DNA from: Streptomyces sp. XY006
GTDB lineage: Bacteria > Actinomycetota > Actinomycetes > Streptomycetales > Streptomycetaceae
NCBI RefSeq assembly: GCF_002237655.1
Contig: NZ_NOKT01000004.1
Location: 278,250 to 342,249 of the forward strand
Direction of reading: 5' to 3'
Length of the DNA stretch: 64,000 bases
Below are positions 20,001-30,520 of this stretch, one piece after another; position 1 is the first letter of the stretch, and each line of letters begins with the position of its first letter. Below the pieces are notes generated by a model. It made no database searches and had not been told where the DNA came from. It was given only the letters and a program-made list of their open reading frames with translations. A program made the position numbers and the translations under genes.

Positions 20001-21997
20001 GTCCGCTGACCGTCAGCCAGTTCCTGCCCGCGGACTTCCATTTCGACGTCGTCATCTTCGACGAGGCCTCCCAGGTGCGGCCGGGCGACGCGATCAACTG
20101 CATCTACCGCGGAAAGACACTCGTCGTGGCCGGCGACGACAAGCAGCTGCCACCGACCTCGTTCTTCGACGCGTCGGTGGACGATGCCTCCGACGAGTGG
20201 GACGAGGAGACCCCGGACTCCTTTGAGTCCCTGCTGCACGCATGCAAGGCCGGGGCCCTGCGGGAGCTGCCCCTGCGCTGGCACTACCGCAGCCGTCACG
20301 AGAACCTCATCACGTTCAGCAACCACGAGTTCTACGAGAACTCCATGGTGACGTTCCCCGGAGCTCTCGACGAGGGCAACGACGTCGGCGTCGCCTTCCT
20401 GAAGGCCGACGGCATCTACGACCGGGGAGGTCGTCGGGATAACCGGGTGGAGGCGGATTTCGTCGCTCAGCGAGTCATACACCATTTCGACACCCGGCCC
20501 GGCAAGACGCTCGGTGTGGTGGCCCTTTCACAGGCGCAGGCATCGGCGATCGACCAAGCCGTGCAGCAGGCGCGGCTGAAGCGCCCGGACCTAGACCACT
20601 GCTTTACCGAGGACCGCCTCGATGGCTTCTTCGTCAAGAACCTGGAATCCGTGCAGGGCGACGAGCGCGATGTGATGATCATGTCTGTCGGCTACGGCCC
20701 CGACGAACACGGCAAGGTGGGCCTGAACTTTGGTCCCATCAACAAGGGCGGCGGCTGGCGTCGCCTCAATGTCGCGGTGACCCGAGCCCGGTACCGCATG
20801 GAGGTCGTCGCCTCCTTTCGCGGCACGGGCCTGGCCGACAGCGCCAACGAAAGCGTGCAGTACCTCAAGCGTTATCTCGAGTACGCGGAGAACGGTCCCG
20901 CGGTCCTGGCCCGGGACGTCGTACAGTCCGACGCCGAGCCGGACAGCCCGTTCGAGGAATCCGTCCTCGCGGTCCTGCGCGGCTGGGGCTACCGGGTCCA
21001 GCCGCAGGTCGGCGTCGCCGGTTACCGCATCGACCTCGGAGTGCGCCATCCCGAGTTGCCGGGCGCGTACGCCCTGGGTGTCGAATGCGACGGCGCCATG
21101 TACCACTCCAGCAAAGCAGCCCGGGACCGCGACCGGTTGCGCGAACAGGTTCTGAACGGACTCGGCTGGCGCTTGTACCGGATCTGGGGCACCGACTGGT
21201 ACCGGGGACGCGCGGCTGCGGAACTGAGGTTGCGTGAAGCGGTCGAGCAGGCCGTCGCCCGAGGTCCGCTCGTCGCGGACCACTCGGCTTCGCAGTCCCG
21301 CGCTCCCGCCCACCAGGGGTCGGGGACATCGGAAGGTGCGGTCACGGACGAGGTGGAGGACGGCCTGCCGGCGGTGCCGTCACCGCGTACGGCCCTCCGA
21401 GAGGAAGTCGCGTACGAACGAGTGCCGGTCGACACCGGCGGGGAACGCGCTTGGAGCGCCGGGTACACGACGAGCCAGATCATCGTCAGCTCGCAGTACG
21501 AACTGCATACACCCGAGGCCCGCCCTGCCCTGCGAACCCTGCTGGCTCAGGTGATCGAAACAGAAGGCCCCATCCATGAGGACCTGCTGGTCCAGCGGGC
21601 CCGGGAGGCCTGGAGAGTGGGGCGGGCAGGCAACCGGATCCGGGACAACGTTCGGGAAGTGGCTCATGCCTTGGTCGCTTCCGGCCTGGTCGCCACGGAC
21701 GGCGCGTTCTTTGACCTCGCACAGCACGACGCGCTGAAGGCGCGGCATCCGGGGGACGGCCAGACCGTGCGCAAGGTCGTGCACATCGCCCCGGCCGAGA
21801 GGTACGTCGCCTTGGCCGAACTCGCGGCCGAGTGTCCTGGGATGTCGAGGGACGAACTGATCAAACAGGCCTGTGAGTTCTTCGGATGGCGGCGCACGGG
21901 GAAGGACATTCGCGACTGCCTGGCCGCCGACATCGAAGAACTGCACCTTCAGCAACGGCTGGAAGGCGGGCCGGAGCGCATCACGGCGGCTCGCTGA
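17072..21997 (+). CDS. DUF4011 / SF1 helicase / PD-(D/E)XK nuclease / DUF3320 protein (Hhe-like defence protein)
   Basis: A 1641-residue multidomain protein. The N-terminal DUF4011 region has WRNSLLDMGGRNRLLNFRP (about 24-42). The split SF1 helicase has Walker A GPPGTGKS (315-322), Walker B FDEAS (996-1000), GDDKQLPPT, LRWHYRSRHE, LESVQGDE (1191-1198) and RLNVAVTRAR (1231-1240). Next is a Vsr/DUF559-like nuclease with D1321 (YRIDLG), E1338-C-D1340 and YRIWGTDW, then a C-terminal DUF3320 domain with EGPIHEDLLVQR (about 1489). AGGAGG lies 9 bases before ATG 17072. This domain order matches a single-gene anti-phage system I recall as Hhe. It stands alone between metabolic genes. The activity is inferred. 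Confidence 0.88.
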   Translation: MTHQFRPVPTVEDPTLERLRAVLDDWRNSLLDMGGRNRLLNFRPTKSSTLDITSPGVGTLVAELTKGWDFSSVSSDTEDGRAGTVEQRSRPGLVTQKATQASLDATLYQLRQKSGQMYNDYGLWVLWLGIGMLDWCEAEAHESSTAPLVLVPVELRRDSNRHYRLHLAEGQERIHNPALAVKLERLGVDWDPVTGTDVSDVPAVLAAAHSVAGNHQGWSVREHVVLGLFASHREAMYQDLQQNEDQILAHPLVRAAALGPDAGLPDDLIGFDPPDLDRIDEVQLPEKTPLVLDADASQRQCIAAVLDDRSFVMSGPPGTGKSQTITNMIAALMHAGRSVLFVSEKAAALDVVRNRLRGVGLGDFVMALHSGDTSKKSVATELARVLTTEARVTGAAAHELERARRLREELSAYAAAMNQVREPLQRSLHDVLGRLVLLEQAGTPDLSLSAEDAKAVRALSAGSLLEATAAAHAVSRAWRPAAEGEDFPWRGLVGSDAHQVVAEAADALDALVTAAGRRPFAATQDEPRSVREVHHMVRTLGEGLPAGTDTSTDGLPDDVSAQLAQLADLFGLPKPDGAESAFALCELADLTASDHRPPRGWFVADELGRARDAAEELRRALDAETAAREAAADVFGEQVLTAADLPDVVGRFADQHRGVLARFSGQYKEDRSFVLALTRTGTWDKSLPTRLPQALAWLTAAREAARLADSHTTLLGRYTPRATSALEELDRALATAERIAALSGAAVRRDALAALLSDDADGDDLPLLLARNVRSSLASWCAVACSRAERWSRSVTALLGLFEPGRRMQLSPALQGPFDQAQRVIGALRTDREGPDEWHAHTAGLSVLSRHGAGGLVASAAERGVDPERLPDIVEQAVLRAWADDLLATDKRLRSTRSDDLNARVVDFQEADRRLIAAAGGAVIEACNERRPRRFAGGAGAVIVREAEKKTRHMPVRELLGRAREVVQSVKPCFMMSPLTVSQFLPADFHFDVVIFDEASQVRPGDAINCIYRGKTLVVAGDDKQLPPTSFFDASVDDASDEWDEETPDSFESLLHACKAGALRELPLRWHYRSRHENLITFSNHEFYENSMVTFPGALDEGNDVGVAFLKADGIYDRGGRRDNRVEADFVAQRVIHHFDTRPGKTLGVVALSQAQASAIDQAVQQARLKRPDLDHCFTEDRLDGFFVKNLESVQGDERDVMIMSVGYGPDEHGKVGLNFGPINKGGGWRRLNVAVTRARYRMEVVASFRGTGLADSANESVQYLKRYLEYAENGPAVLARDVVQSDAEPDSPFEESVLAVLRGWGYRVQPQVGVAGYRIDLGVRHPELPGAYALGVECDGAMYHSSKAARDRDRLREQVLNGLGWRLYRIWGTDWYRGRAAAELRLREAVEQAVARGPLVADHSASQSRAPAHQGSGTSEGAVTDEVEDGLPAVPSPRTALREEVAYERVPVDTGGERAWSAGYTTSQIIVSSQYELHTPEARPALRTLLAQVIETEGPIHEDLLVQRAREAWRVGRAGNRIRDNVREVAHALVASGLVATDGAFFDLAQHDALKARHPGDGQTVRKVVHIAPAERYVALAELAAECPGMSRDELIKQACEFFGWRRTGKDIRDCLAADIEELHLQQRLEGGPERITAAR

Positions 21998-22000
21998 GGT

Positions 22001-22031
22001 GGGCGGCGGGGCTCGGAGGCCACCGCCGCCC
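22001..22031. terminator. Terminator hairpin between convergent genes
   Basis: GGGCGGCGG (22001-22009) pairs perfectly with CCGCCGCCC (22023-22031), 13-base loop. It lies between the helicase-nuclease stop and the convergent end of the pentose-phosphate operon. Confidence 0.6.
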
Positions 22032-22035
22032 CTGC

Positions 22036-22821
22036 TCAGGCCGAAGCCGGCGGGTACAGCGATCGTGGCAGCTGGGAGGCCGCCGCCGCGTCCAGCAGCC
22101 ACAGGGTGCGGCTGCGGCCGTACGCGCCGGCCGCCGGGGCCTGGATCTCGCCCGCGCCCGAGAGGGCGATCGCCGCCGCCTGGGCCTTGTCCTCCCCGGC
22201 CGCGAGCAGCCACACCTCACGGGCCGCGCGGATCGCCGGCAGCGTCAGCGTCACCCGCGTCGGCGGCGGCTTGGGCGCGCCGTGCACGCCGACCACCGTG
22301 CGGTCGGTCTCCCGGACCGCCGGGAGTTCCGGGAAGAGGGACGCGACGTGCGTGTCCGGGCCGACGCCCAGCATCAGCACGTCGAACGCGGGAACCGGCC
22401 CGTGGTTCTCCGGGCCGGCCGCGGCCGCCAGCTCCTCCGCGTACGCGGCGGCGGCCGCCTCCACGTCGTCGCCGTGCGGGCCGTCCGACGCGGGCATCGC
22501 GTGCACCCGCTTCGGGTCCAGCGGCACCGCGTCCAGCAGCGCCTCCCGCGCCTGCGTGACATTGCGGTCCGGGTCGCCCTCCGGCAGGAAGCGCTCGTCG
22601 CCCCACCACAGGTCCAGCCGGGACCAGTCGACCGCGTCCCGCGCCGGCGCCGCCGCCAGCGCGGCCAGCAGGCCGTTGCCGTTGCGGCCGCCGGTCAGGA
22701 CCACGGACGCCGAGCCCCGGGAGGCCTGCGCGTCCACGATCCTGGTGATCAGCCGGGCCGCCGCGGCCTGCGCCATCAGCTCCTTGTCCCGGTGGACGAC
22801 CAGCTGCGGTGCCGTACTCAC
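22036..22821 (-). CDS. pgl: 6-phosphogluconolactonase
   Basis: Hydrolyses 6-phosphogluconolactone, step two of the oxidative pentose-phosphate pathway. Its 261 residues carry VVLTGGRNGNGLL (about 40-52), WWGDERFLPEGDPDRN (about 72-87) and LMLGVGPDTHVASLFP (about 148-163), the three family signatures. GTG start overlaps the opcA stop (GTGA), so translation is coupled. Last gene of the tkt-tal-zwf-opcA-pgl operon. Confidence 0.95.
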   Translation of the reverse strand: MSTAPQLVVHRDKELMAQAAAARLITRIVDAQASRGSASVVLTGGRNGNGLLAALAAAPARDAVDWSRLDLWWGDERFLPEGDPDRNVTQAREALLDAVPLDPKRVHAMPASDGPHGDDVEAAAAAYAEELAAAAGPENHGPVPAFDVLMLGVGPDTHVASLFPELPAVRETDRTVVGVHGAPKPPPTRVTLTLPAIRAAREVWLLAAGEDKAQAAAIALSGAGEIQAPAAGAYGRSRTLWLLDAAAASQLPRSLYPPASA

Positions 22822-23900
22822 TTCACCTCCGCCTTCCGGGCCGGTTCCGGAGCGGGCGGCTCCTGCCTCACCGGTGCCTGCGCCGTCGCCTGCGCAGCGG
22901 GAGCTTTCGCAGCCGCCTCGACGGGAGCGGGGAGGGCGAGTCGGGCCCGCCCGTCACTTTTGGGCACCGGCCCCGAGGCCTTCAGCCGGTCCACGCCGTA
23001 CCGCAGGGCCGACGCGTAGGTGTCGTCCGGGTCCAGCCGCCGCAGCTCCTCCGCGATCAGCTCGGCCGTGTCCCGGCGCTTGAGCGCCACCGCGCGGTCG
23101 GGCTGGCCCTCGATGGAGAGGGTCGCCAGGGTCCCGTCGGCGCGGTCCAGGTGGATCGGTCCGCAGGTGGTGTCCATGCGGACCGCCGTCAGACCCGGGC
23201 CGCTGGACAGGGAGCGCTTCACGGGGACGTCCAGCCGGTCCGCGAGCCACATCGCCAGCAGCTCGCAGCTCGGGTTGAACTCCTCGCCCTCCACCTCGAC
23301 GGCGCTGACCTCGCAGGCGACCTGGTCGAGGGCCGCCGCCAGCATGGAACGCCAGGGCGTGATGCGGGTCCAGGACAGGTCCGTGTCGCCGGGGGTGTAG
23401 GTCCCCGACCGGGTGGCCAGGTCCCGCACCGGCTGCTCGGAGGCGTACGTGTCGGTGACGCGGCGCTGGGCGAGGGCCCCCAGGGGGTCCTTGGCCGGGT
23501 CGAGCGGTGCGTTCACCGGCCACCAGACCACCACCGGGGCGTCCGGCAGCAGCAGCGGCAGCACCACCGACTGGGCGTGGTCGACGACCTCGCCGTACAG
23601 CCGCAGCACCACCGTCTCGCCGGTGCCCGCGTCCGCGCCGACCCGGACCTCCGCGTCCAGGCGGGACTGCGTACGGTCGCGGGGCGAGCGGGAGACGCGC
23701 TTGATGACCACCAGCGTGCGCGAGGGGTGCTCGCGCGAGGCGTCGCTCGCGGCCTTCAGCGCGTCGTAGGCGTTCTCCTCGTCCGTCACGATGACCAGCG
23801 TGAGCACCATGCCGACCGCCGGGGTGCCGATCGCCCGGCGGCCCTGCACCAGCGCCTTGTTGATCTTGCTGGCCGTGGTGTCGGTCAGGTCTATCTTCAT
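22818..23900 (-). CDS. opcA: Glucose-6-phosphate dehydrogenase assembly protein OpcA
   Basis: A 360-residue OpcA protein. The family is needed for assembly or allosteric activation of glucose-6-phosphate dehydrogenase in actinobacteria and cyanobacteria. Recognised by MKIDLTDTTASKINKALV at the start and VVWWPVNAPLDPAKDPLG near the middle. The C-terminus is an alanine/proline-rich tail (about 320-360), common in Streptomyces. Its ATG overlaps the zwf stop by 4 bases and its stop overlaps pgl, so the three are translationally coupled. Confidence 0.95.
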   Translation of the reverse strand: MKIDLTDTTASKINKALVQGRRAIGTPAVGMVLTLVIVTDEENAYDALKAASDASREHPSRTLVVIKRVSRSPRDRTQSRLDAEVRVGADAGTGETVVLRLYGEVVDHAQSVVLPLLLPDAPVVVWWPVNAPLDPAKDPLGALAQRRVTDTYASEQPVRDLATRSGTYTPGDTDLSWTRITPWRSMLAAALDQVACEVSAVEVEGEEFNPSCELLAMWLADRLDVPVKRSLSSGPGLTAVRMDTTCGPIHLDRADGTLATLSIEGQPDRAVALKRRDTAELIAEELRRLDPDDTYASALRYGVDRLKASGPVPKSDGRARLALPAPVEAAAKAPAAQATAQAPVRQEPPAPEPARKAEVK

Positions 23901-25420
23901 GGCCGGCGCCAGCTCCGTCCGTGTCGCTCGAGCATTTCGTCCGCCTCGACGGGCCCCCAGGTACCGGCCGGGTACTGGGCGGGCTTGCCGTTGCTGTCCC
24001 AGTACTCCTCGATCGGGTCGAGGATCTTCCAGGACAGCTCGACCTCCTCGGTGCGCGGGAAGAGGTTCGAGTCGCCGAGCAGGACGTCCAGGATGAGCCG
24101 CTCGTACGCCTCCGGACTGGACTCCGTGAAGGACTCGCCGTACGCGAAGTCCATCGACACGTCCCGGATCTCCATCGACGTGCCCGGCACCTTCGAGCCG
24201 AAGCGGACCGTCACGCCCTCGTCCGGCTGGACGCGGATGACGATCGCGTTGGAGCCGAGCTCCTCGGTCGCCGTGGAGTCGAAGGGGGAGTGCGGGGCCC
24301 GCTGGAAGACGACGGCGATCTCCGTCACCCGGCGGCCCAGCCGCTTGCCGGTGCGCAGGTAGAAGGGGACGCCCGCCCAGCGGCGGTTGTCGATCTCCAG
24401 CTTGACGGCCGCGTAGGTGTCGGTCTTGGAGGAGGCGTCGATGCCGTCCTCCTCCAGGTAGCCGCGCACCTTCACGCCGCCCTGCCAGCCGGCCGCGTAC
24501 TGGGCGCGCACGGTGTCGCGTCCCAGGTCCTGCGGCAGCCGCACGGCCCCGAGCACCTTGGTCTTCTCGGCGGCCAGCGCGTCGGCGTCGAAGGACGCCG
24601 GTTCCTCCATGGCCGTCAGGGCCAGCAGCTGGAGCAGGTGGTTCTGGATGACGTCACGGGCGGCGCCGATGCCGTCGTAGTAGCCGGCCCGGCCGCCGAT
24701 GCCGATGTCCTCGGCCATGGTGATCTGCACGTGGTCCACGAAGGACCGGTTCCAGATCGGCTCGAACATCGTGTTGGCGAAGCGCAGCGCCAGGATGTTC
24801 TGGACGGTCTCCTTGCCCAGGTAGTGGTCGATGCGGAAGACCTGGTCCGGGGCGAAAACCTCGTGGACGACCTTGTTCAGCTCCTCGGCCGACTTCAGGT
24901 TGTGCCCGAACGGCTTCTCGATCACCGCGCGCCGCCAGGAACCGCCGGTCTGGTCCGCCAGCCCGTGCTTCTTCAGCTGCTGGATGACCACCGGGAAGGA
25001 CTTCGGCGGCACCGAGAGGTAGAAGGCGAAGTTGCCGCCCGTGCCCTGCGCCTTGTCCAGCTCCTCGATCGTGGAGCGCAGCCGCTCGAACGCGTCGTCG
25101 TCGTCGAACGTGCCCTGCACGAAGCGCATGCCCTGGATGAGCTGCTGCCAGACCTCCTCGCGGAAGGGCGTGCGGGCGTGTTCCTTGACCGCGTCGTGCA
25201 CCTCCTGCGCGAAGTCCTCGTGCGCCCACTCGCGGCGGGCGAAGCCCACCAGCGAGAAGCCCGGCGGCAGCAGACCCCGGTTGGCCAGGTCGTACACGGC
25301 CGGCATCAGCTTCTTGCGCGACAGGTCGCCCGTGACGCCGAAGATGACCAGGCCCGACGGCCCCGCGATACGCGGGAGCCGTCGGTCCGCCGGGTCACGC
25401 AGCGGATTGCTGCTCGACAC
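23897..25420 (-). CDS. zwf: Glucose-6-phosphate 1-dehydrogenase
   Basis: Oxidises glucose-6-phosphate to 6-phosphogluconolactone, making NADPH. Full length at 507 residues. The dinucleotide motif FGVTGDLSRKK is at about 27-37, the catalytic site RIDHYLGKE at about 195-203, and the C-terminal region holds RRWAGVPFYLRTGKRL. Its start lies 4 bases after the tal stop. The neighbouring opcA supplies its assembly factor. Confidence 0.97.
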   Translation of the reverse strand: MSSSNPLRDPADRRLPRIAGPSGLVIFGVTGDLSRKKLMPAVYDLANRGLLPPGFSLVGFARREWAHEDFAQEVHDAVKEHARTPFREEVWQQLIQGMRFVQGTFDDDDAFERLRSTIEELDKAQGTGGNFAFYLSVPPKSFPVVIQQLKKHGLADQTGGSWRRAVIEKPFGHNLKSAEELNKVVHEVFAPDQVFRIDHYLGKETVQNILALRFANTMFEPIWNRSFVDHVQITMAEDIGIGGRAGYYDGIGAARDVIQNHLLQLLALTAMEEPASFDADALAAEKTKVLGAVRLPQDLGRDTVRAQYAAGWQGGVKVRGYLEEDGIDASSKTDTYAAVKLEIDNRRWAGVPFYLRTGKRLGRRVTEIAVVFQRAPHSPFDSTATEELGSNAIVIRVQPDEGVTVRFGSKVPGTSMEIRDVSMDFAYGESFTESSPEAYERLILDVLLGDSNLFPRTEEVELSWKILDPIEEYWDSNGKPAQYPAGTWGPVEADEMLERHGRSWRRP

Positions 25421-25424
25421 CTGT

Positions 25425-26543
25425 TCAGCCCTCCGAGGGGGCGAGGCGCTTGAGCTCGGCCTCGGTGGACTTCAGCAGGTCGTTCCAGGAGTCCTCGAAC
25501 TTCTCGACGCCCTCCTTCTCCAGCAGCTGCACGACCTCGTCGTACTTGATCCCGAGCCGCTCGATCGCGTCGAGGTCGGCGCGGGCCTGCTCGTACGTCC
25601 CCGCGACGGTGTTGCCGGTGATCTCGCCGTGGTCCTCGACGGCGAACAGAGTCGCCTCCGGCATGGTGTTCACCGTGTTCGGCGCGACCAGGTCGGTGAC
25701 GTACATGGTGTCGCTGTACGCCTTGTCCTTCACTCCGGTCGACGCCCACAGCGGCCGCTGCTTGTTGGCGCCCGCCTTCTCCAGCGCGTTCCAGCGGTCC
25801 GAGGAGAAGACCTCCTCGTACGCCTGGTAGGCGAGCCGGGCGTTGGCGACGGCGGCCTTGCCGCGCAGCGCCTTGGCCTCGTCGGTGCCCAGCGCGTCGA
25901 TCCGCTTGTCGATCTCGGTGTCCACGCGGGACACGAAGAACGACGCCACGGAGTGGATCCGCGACAGGTCCAGGCCGCGCTCCTTGGCCTTCTCCAGGCC
26001 CTCCAGGAACGCGTCCATGACCAGGCGGTAGCGCTCCAGCGAGAAGATCAGCGTGACGTTGACGCTGATGCCCAGGCCGATGGTCTCGGCGATGGCCGGG
26101 ATGCCCGCCTCGGTCGCCGGGATCTTGATGAGCGTGTTGGGGCGGTCCACCAGCCAGGCGAGCTGCTTGGCCTCGGCGACCGTGGCCCGCGTGTTGTGCG
26201 CCAGGCGGGGGTCGACCTCGATCGAGACCCGGCCGTCCTTGCCGCCGGTGGCGTCGAAGACGGGGCGCAGCACGTCGGCGGCGTCCCGGACGTCCGCCGT
26301 GGTGATCATGCGGATGGCCTCTTCGACCGTGACCTCACGGGCGGCCAGGTCGGTCAGCTGCGTGTCGTAGCCGTCGCCCTGCGAGATCGCCTTCTGGAAG
26401 ATCGACGGGTTGGTGGTGACGCCCACGACGTGCTGCTGGTCGATCAGCTCGGCGAGGTTGCCGGACGTGATCCGCTTGCGCGACAGGTCGTCCAGCCAGA
26501 TCGCCACGCCTTCCTCGGAGAGGCGCTTGAGTGCGTCTGTCAT
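25425..26543 (-). CDS. tal: Transaldolase
   Basis: Transfers a dihydroxyacetone unit between sugar phosphates in the non-oxidative pentose-phosphate pathway. The 372-residue actinobacterial type opens with [20 protein letters not shown], and has [13 protein letters not shown], the Schiff-base lysine in [11 protein letters not shown] (about residue 140) and [11 protein letters not shown]. The start was set at ATG 26543 because this gives the standard N-terminus; upstream sequence in frame is not family-like. zwf follows by 4 bases and tkt precedes by 34. Confidence 0.96.
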   Translation of the reverse strand: MTDALKRLSEEGVAIWLDDLSRKRITSGNLAELIDQQHVVGVTTNPSIFQKAISQGDGYDTQLTDLAAREVTVEEAIRMITTADVRDAADVLRPVFDATGGKDGRVSIEVDPRLAHNTRATVAEAKQLAWLVDRPNTLIKIPATEAGIPAIAETIGLGISVNVTLIFSLERYRLVMDAFLEGLEKAKERGLDLSRIHSVASFFVSRVDTEIDKRIDALGTDEAKALRGKAAVANARLAYQAYEEVFSSDRWNALEKAGANKQRPLWASTGVKDKAYSDTMYVTDLVAPNTVNTMPEATLFAVEDHGEITGNTVAGTYEQARADLDAIERLGIKYDEVVQLLEKEGVEKFEDSWNDLLKSTEAELKRLAPSEG

Positions 26544-26577
26544 GGAAATTCCATCTCCTACGTGTCGTATATGAGCG

Positions 26578-28665
<2,088 letters not shown>

Positions 28666-29019
28666 CCTGGGTCAGGGCTCCTCTCCACATGTCGGATGCC
28701 GGTGTCTCGGGGCGCCCACCGGCCGCAGCCGAGCCTACCCCCGTGGGACGTGCGTTTTTCCGAGTCACTCCAGAGTGCAGGGACTCATTCCGATCCGCCT
28801 CCTGACTGGGCCGTTCCGCATTCGACAGGTGAATACGGAGCCGCTCATCCGGGTGCTCAATCGAGCTTCCGGCCGCCCGTCGGAAGCCGCCCGCCAACAC
28901 GAGGCGACCCCCGCGGATGTCCGAGTCTGGGCAACGTCTAAAGTGGCGTGGTACGCGCGAGCCTTTACCGGGACTTCACACGGCCGAGGGCTTGCTGGGA
29001 TGTCTCTGTAGGGGTGTGC
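28666..29019. promoter_or_regulatory. Divergent tkt / ctaB intergenic region
   Basis: A 354-base stretch with no convincing gene. It must hold promoters for both operons. On the plus strand TAAAGT at 28939-28944 is the best -10-like box for ctaB. The AGGGG at 29010-29014 is the ctaB ribosome site. No palindrome stands out. Confidence 0.5.
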
Positions 29020-29967
29020 GTGACGGCCGTTGAATCCCGTCCAGCGGGGATGCTCGGGACGGACCAGAGCCCGGCCCACCGGCCGTTCGGGGCCCGTGTG
29101 ATGGCCTTCGTGGCTCTCACCAAGCCGCGGATCATCGAGCTGCTGCTGATCACCACGGTGCCGGTGATGTTCCTGGCGCAGCAGGGCGTGCCCGACCTGA
29201 CGCTGGTGCTGCTGACCTGTGTCGGCGGGTACATGTCCGCGGGCGGCGCCAACGCCCTCAACATGTACATCGACCGCGACATCGACGCGCTGATGGACCG
29301 CACCTCGCAGCGGCCGCTGGTCACCGGCATGGTCAGCCCGCGCGAGTGCCTGGCCTTCGGCATCACCCTGGCGATCACGTCCACCCTGCTGTTCGGCCTG
29401 ACCGTGAACTGGCTGAGCGCCTGGCTCTCCCTCGGCGCACTCCTGTTCTACGTGGTCGTCTACACGATGATCCTCAAGCGCCGCACCTCGCAGAACATCG
29501 TGTGGGGCGGCATCGCCGGCTGCCTGCCGGTGCTGATCGGCTGGTCCTCGGTCACGAACTCGATGTCCTGGGCGCCGGTCATCCTGTTCCTCGTCATGTT
29601 CTTCTGGACGCCGCCGCACTACTGGCCGCTGTCCATGAAGGTCAAGGAGGACTACGCGCGCGTGGGCGTGCCGATGCTCCCGGTGGTCGCCTCCAACAAG
29701 GTCGTCGCCAAGCAGATCGTGATCTACAGCTGGGTCATGGTCGCCGTCTCGCTCCTGCTGACCCCGCTCGGCTACACCGGCTGGTTCTACACCTCGGTCG
29801 CCCTGCTGGCCGGCGGGTTCTGGCTCTGGGAGGCGCACGGCCTGCAGAACCGCGCGAAGGCGGAGGTGACGGGCGCGAAGCTGAAGGAGATGCGCCTGTT
29901 CCACTGGTCGATCACCTACGTGTCCCTGCTCTTCGTGGCCGTCGCGGTCGACCCCTTCCTGCGCTGA
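29020..29967 (+). CDS. ctaB: Protohaem IX farnesyltransferase (haem O synthase)
   Basis: A 315-residue UbiA-family membrane enzyme that farnesylates protohaem to haem O for cytochrome oxidase. The prenyl-diphosphate motif [15 protein letters not shown] lies near residue 85 and the second Asp-rich region reads [13 protein letters not shown]. About eight membrane segments. GTG 29020 was chosen for AGGGG 5 bases upstream; GTG 29014 (two codons earlier) is possible. ctaA, the next enzyme (haem A synthase), lies 1.7 kb on, on the other strand. Confidence 0.95.
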   Translation: MTAVESRPAGMLGTDQSPAHRPFGARVMAFVALTKPRIIELLLITTVPVMFLAQQGVPDLTLVLLTCVGGYMSAGGANALNMYIDRDIDALMDRTSQRPLVTGMVSPRECLAFGITLAITSTLLFGLTVNWLSAWLSLGALLFYVVVYTMILKRRTSQNIVWGGIAGCLPVLIGWSSVTNSMSWAPVILFLVMFFWTPPHYWPLSMKVKEDYARVGVPMLPVVASNKVVAKQIVIYSWVMVAVSLLLTPLGYTGWFYTSVALLAGGFWLWEAHGLQNRAKAEVTGAKLKEMRLFHWSITYVSLLFVAVAVDPFLR

Positions 29968-30034
29968 CGCGACCGACGTACGTCACACCGCCCTGCCCTC
30001 GCGAGTGGATCTACCCGTGAGTAGCATCCTGGTC

Positions 30035-30367
30035 ATGGCAGACACGCAGCAGGTTGACCCGAAGGCCGAGCGCAAGGCCGCCCGGCTCGCCCAGCAGATC
30101 AGCTCCTTCTCCAAGGCCCACGGCGGCGCCGAGGGCCAGGTCGCCTACCTCGGCCGGCGCGGCGCCCGCATCGTCCTGGTCGGCGAGGACGGCAACTGGG
30201 GCGACCTGGTCGCCCCCTCCTTCGAGATCGCCGAGCAGGCGGTGGAGAAGTCGGGCATCACCCGCCACGAGTCCTTCGACGGCGAGTTCGCCGCGAAGGT
30301 CAAGACGGGCCGCTACGAGTGGAGCCGTATGGCCGGTATCCAGGTGGGCGGCCCCAAGAACGACTGA
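30035..30367 (+). CDS. Conserved actinobacterial protein, unknown function
   Basis: A 110-residue soluble, charged protein with no signal peptide or membrane segment. It begins with a basic helix (PKAERKAARLAQQISSFSKA), then a likely beta-rich part (RIVLVGEDGNWGDLVAPSFE). I do not recognise a functional family, though similar small proteins occur at this spot in other Streptomyces as far as I recall. ATG 30035 fits the protein best; GTG 30017 is an alternative. No clear ribosome site, so translation may be leaderless. Confidence 0.75.
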   Translation: MADTQQVDPKAERKAARLAQQISSFSKAHGGAEGQVAYLGRRGARIVLVGEDGNWGDLVAPSFEIAEQAVEKSGITRHESFDGEFAAKVKTGRYEWSRMAGIQVGGPKND

Positions 30368-30372
30368 CCGGC

Positions 30373-30431
30373 TTTCGGGGGCGCGGGGAACTGCGCGAGC
30401 AACCCCATCCGGTCCGCAGCCGCCGTACGGC
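30373..30431. repeat. Streptomyces-type intergenic palindromic repeat
   Basis: The segment with GGGGGCGCGGGGAACTGCGC followed by GAGCAACCCC matches, from memory, a short GC-rich element scattered through Streptomyces intergenic regions. GGGG and CCCC ends and GCGC inner arms can fold. Only one copy is seen in this window. Confidence 0.5.
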
Positions 30432-30520
30432 ACCGGCCGCCCACCCCGGGACCGCGACCTCACACCCGGTTCACCCGTTAGGACCCGTATGAGCAACAGG
30501 GTCCACACCGGGAGGCCCGG

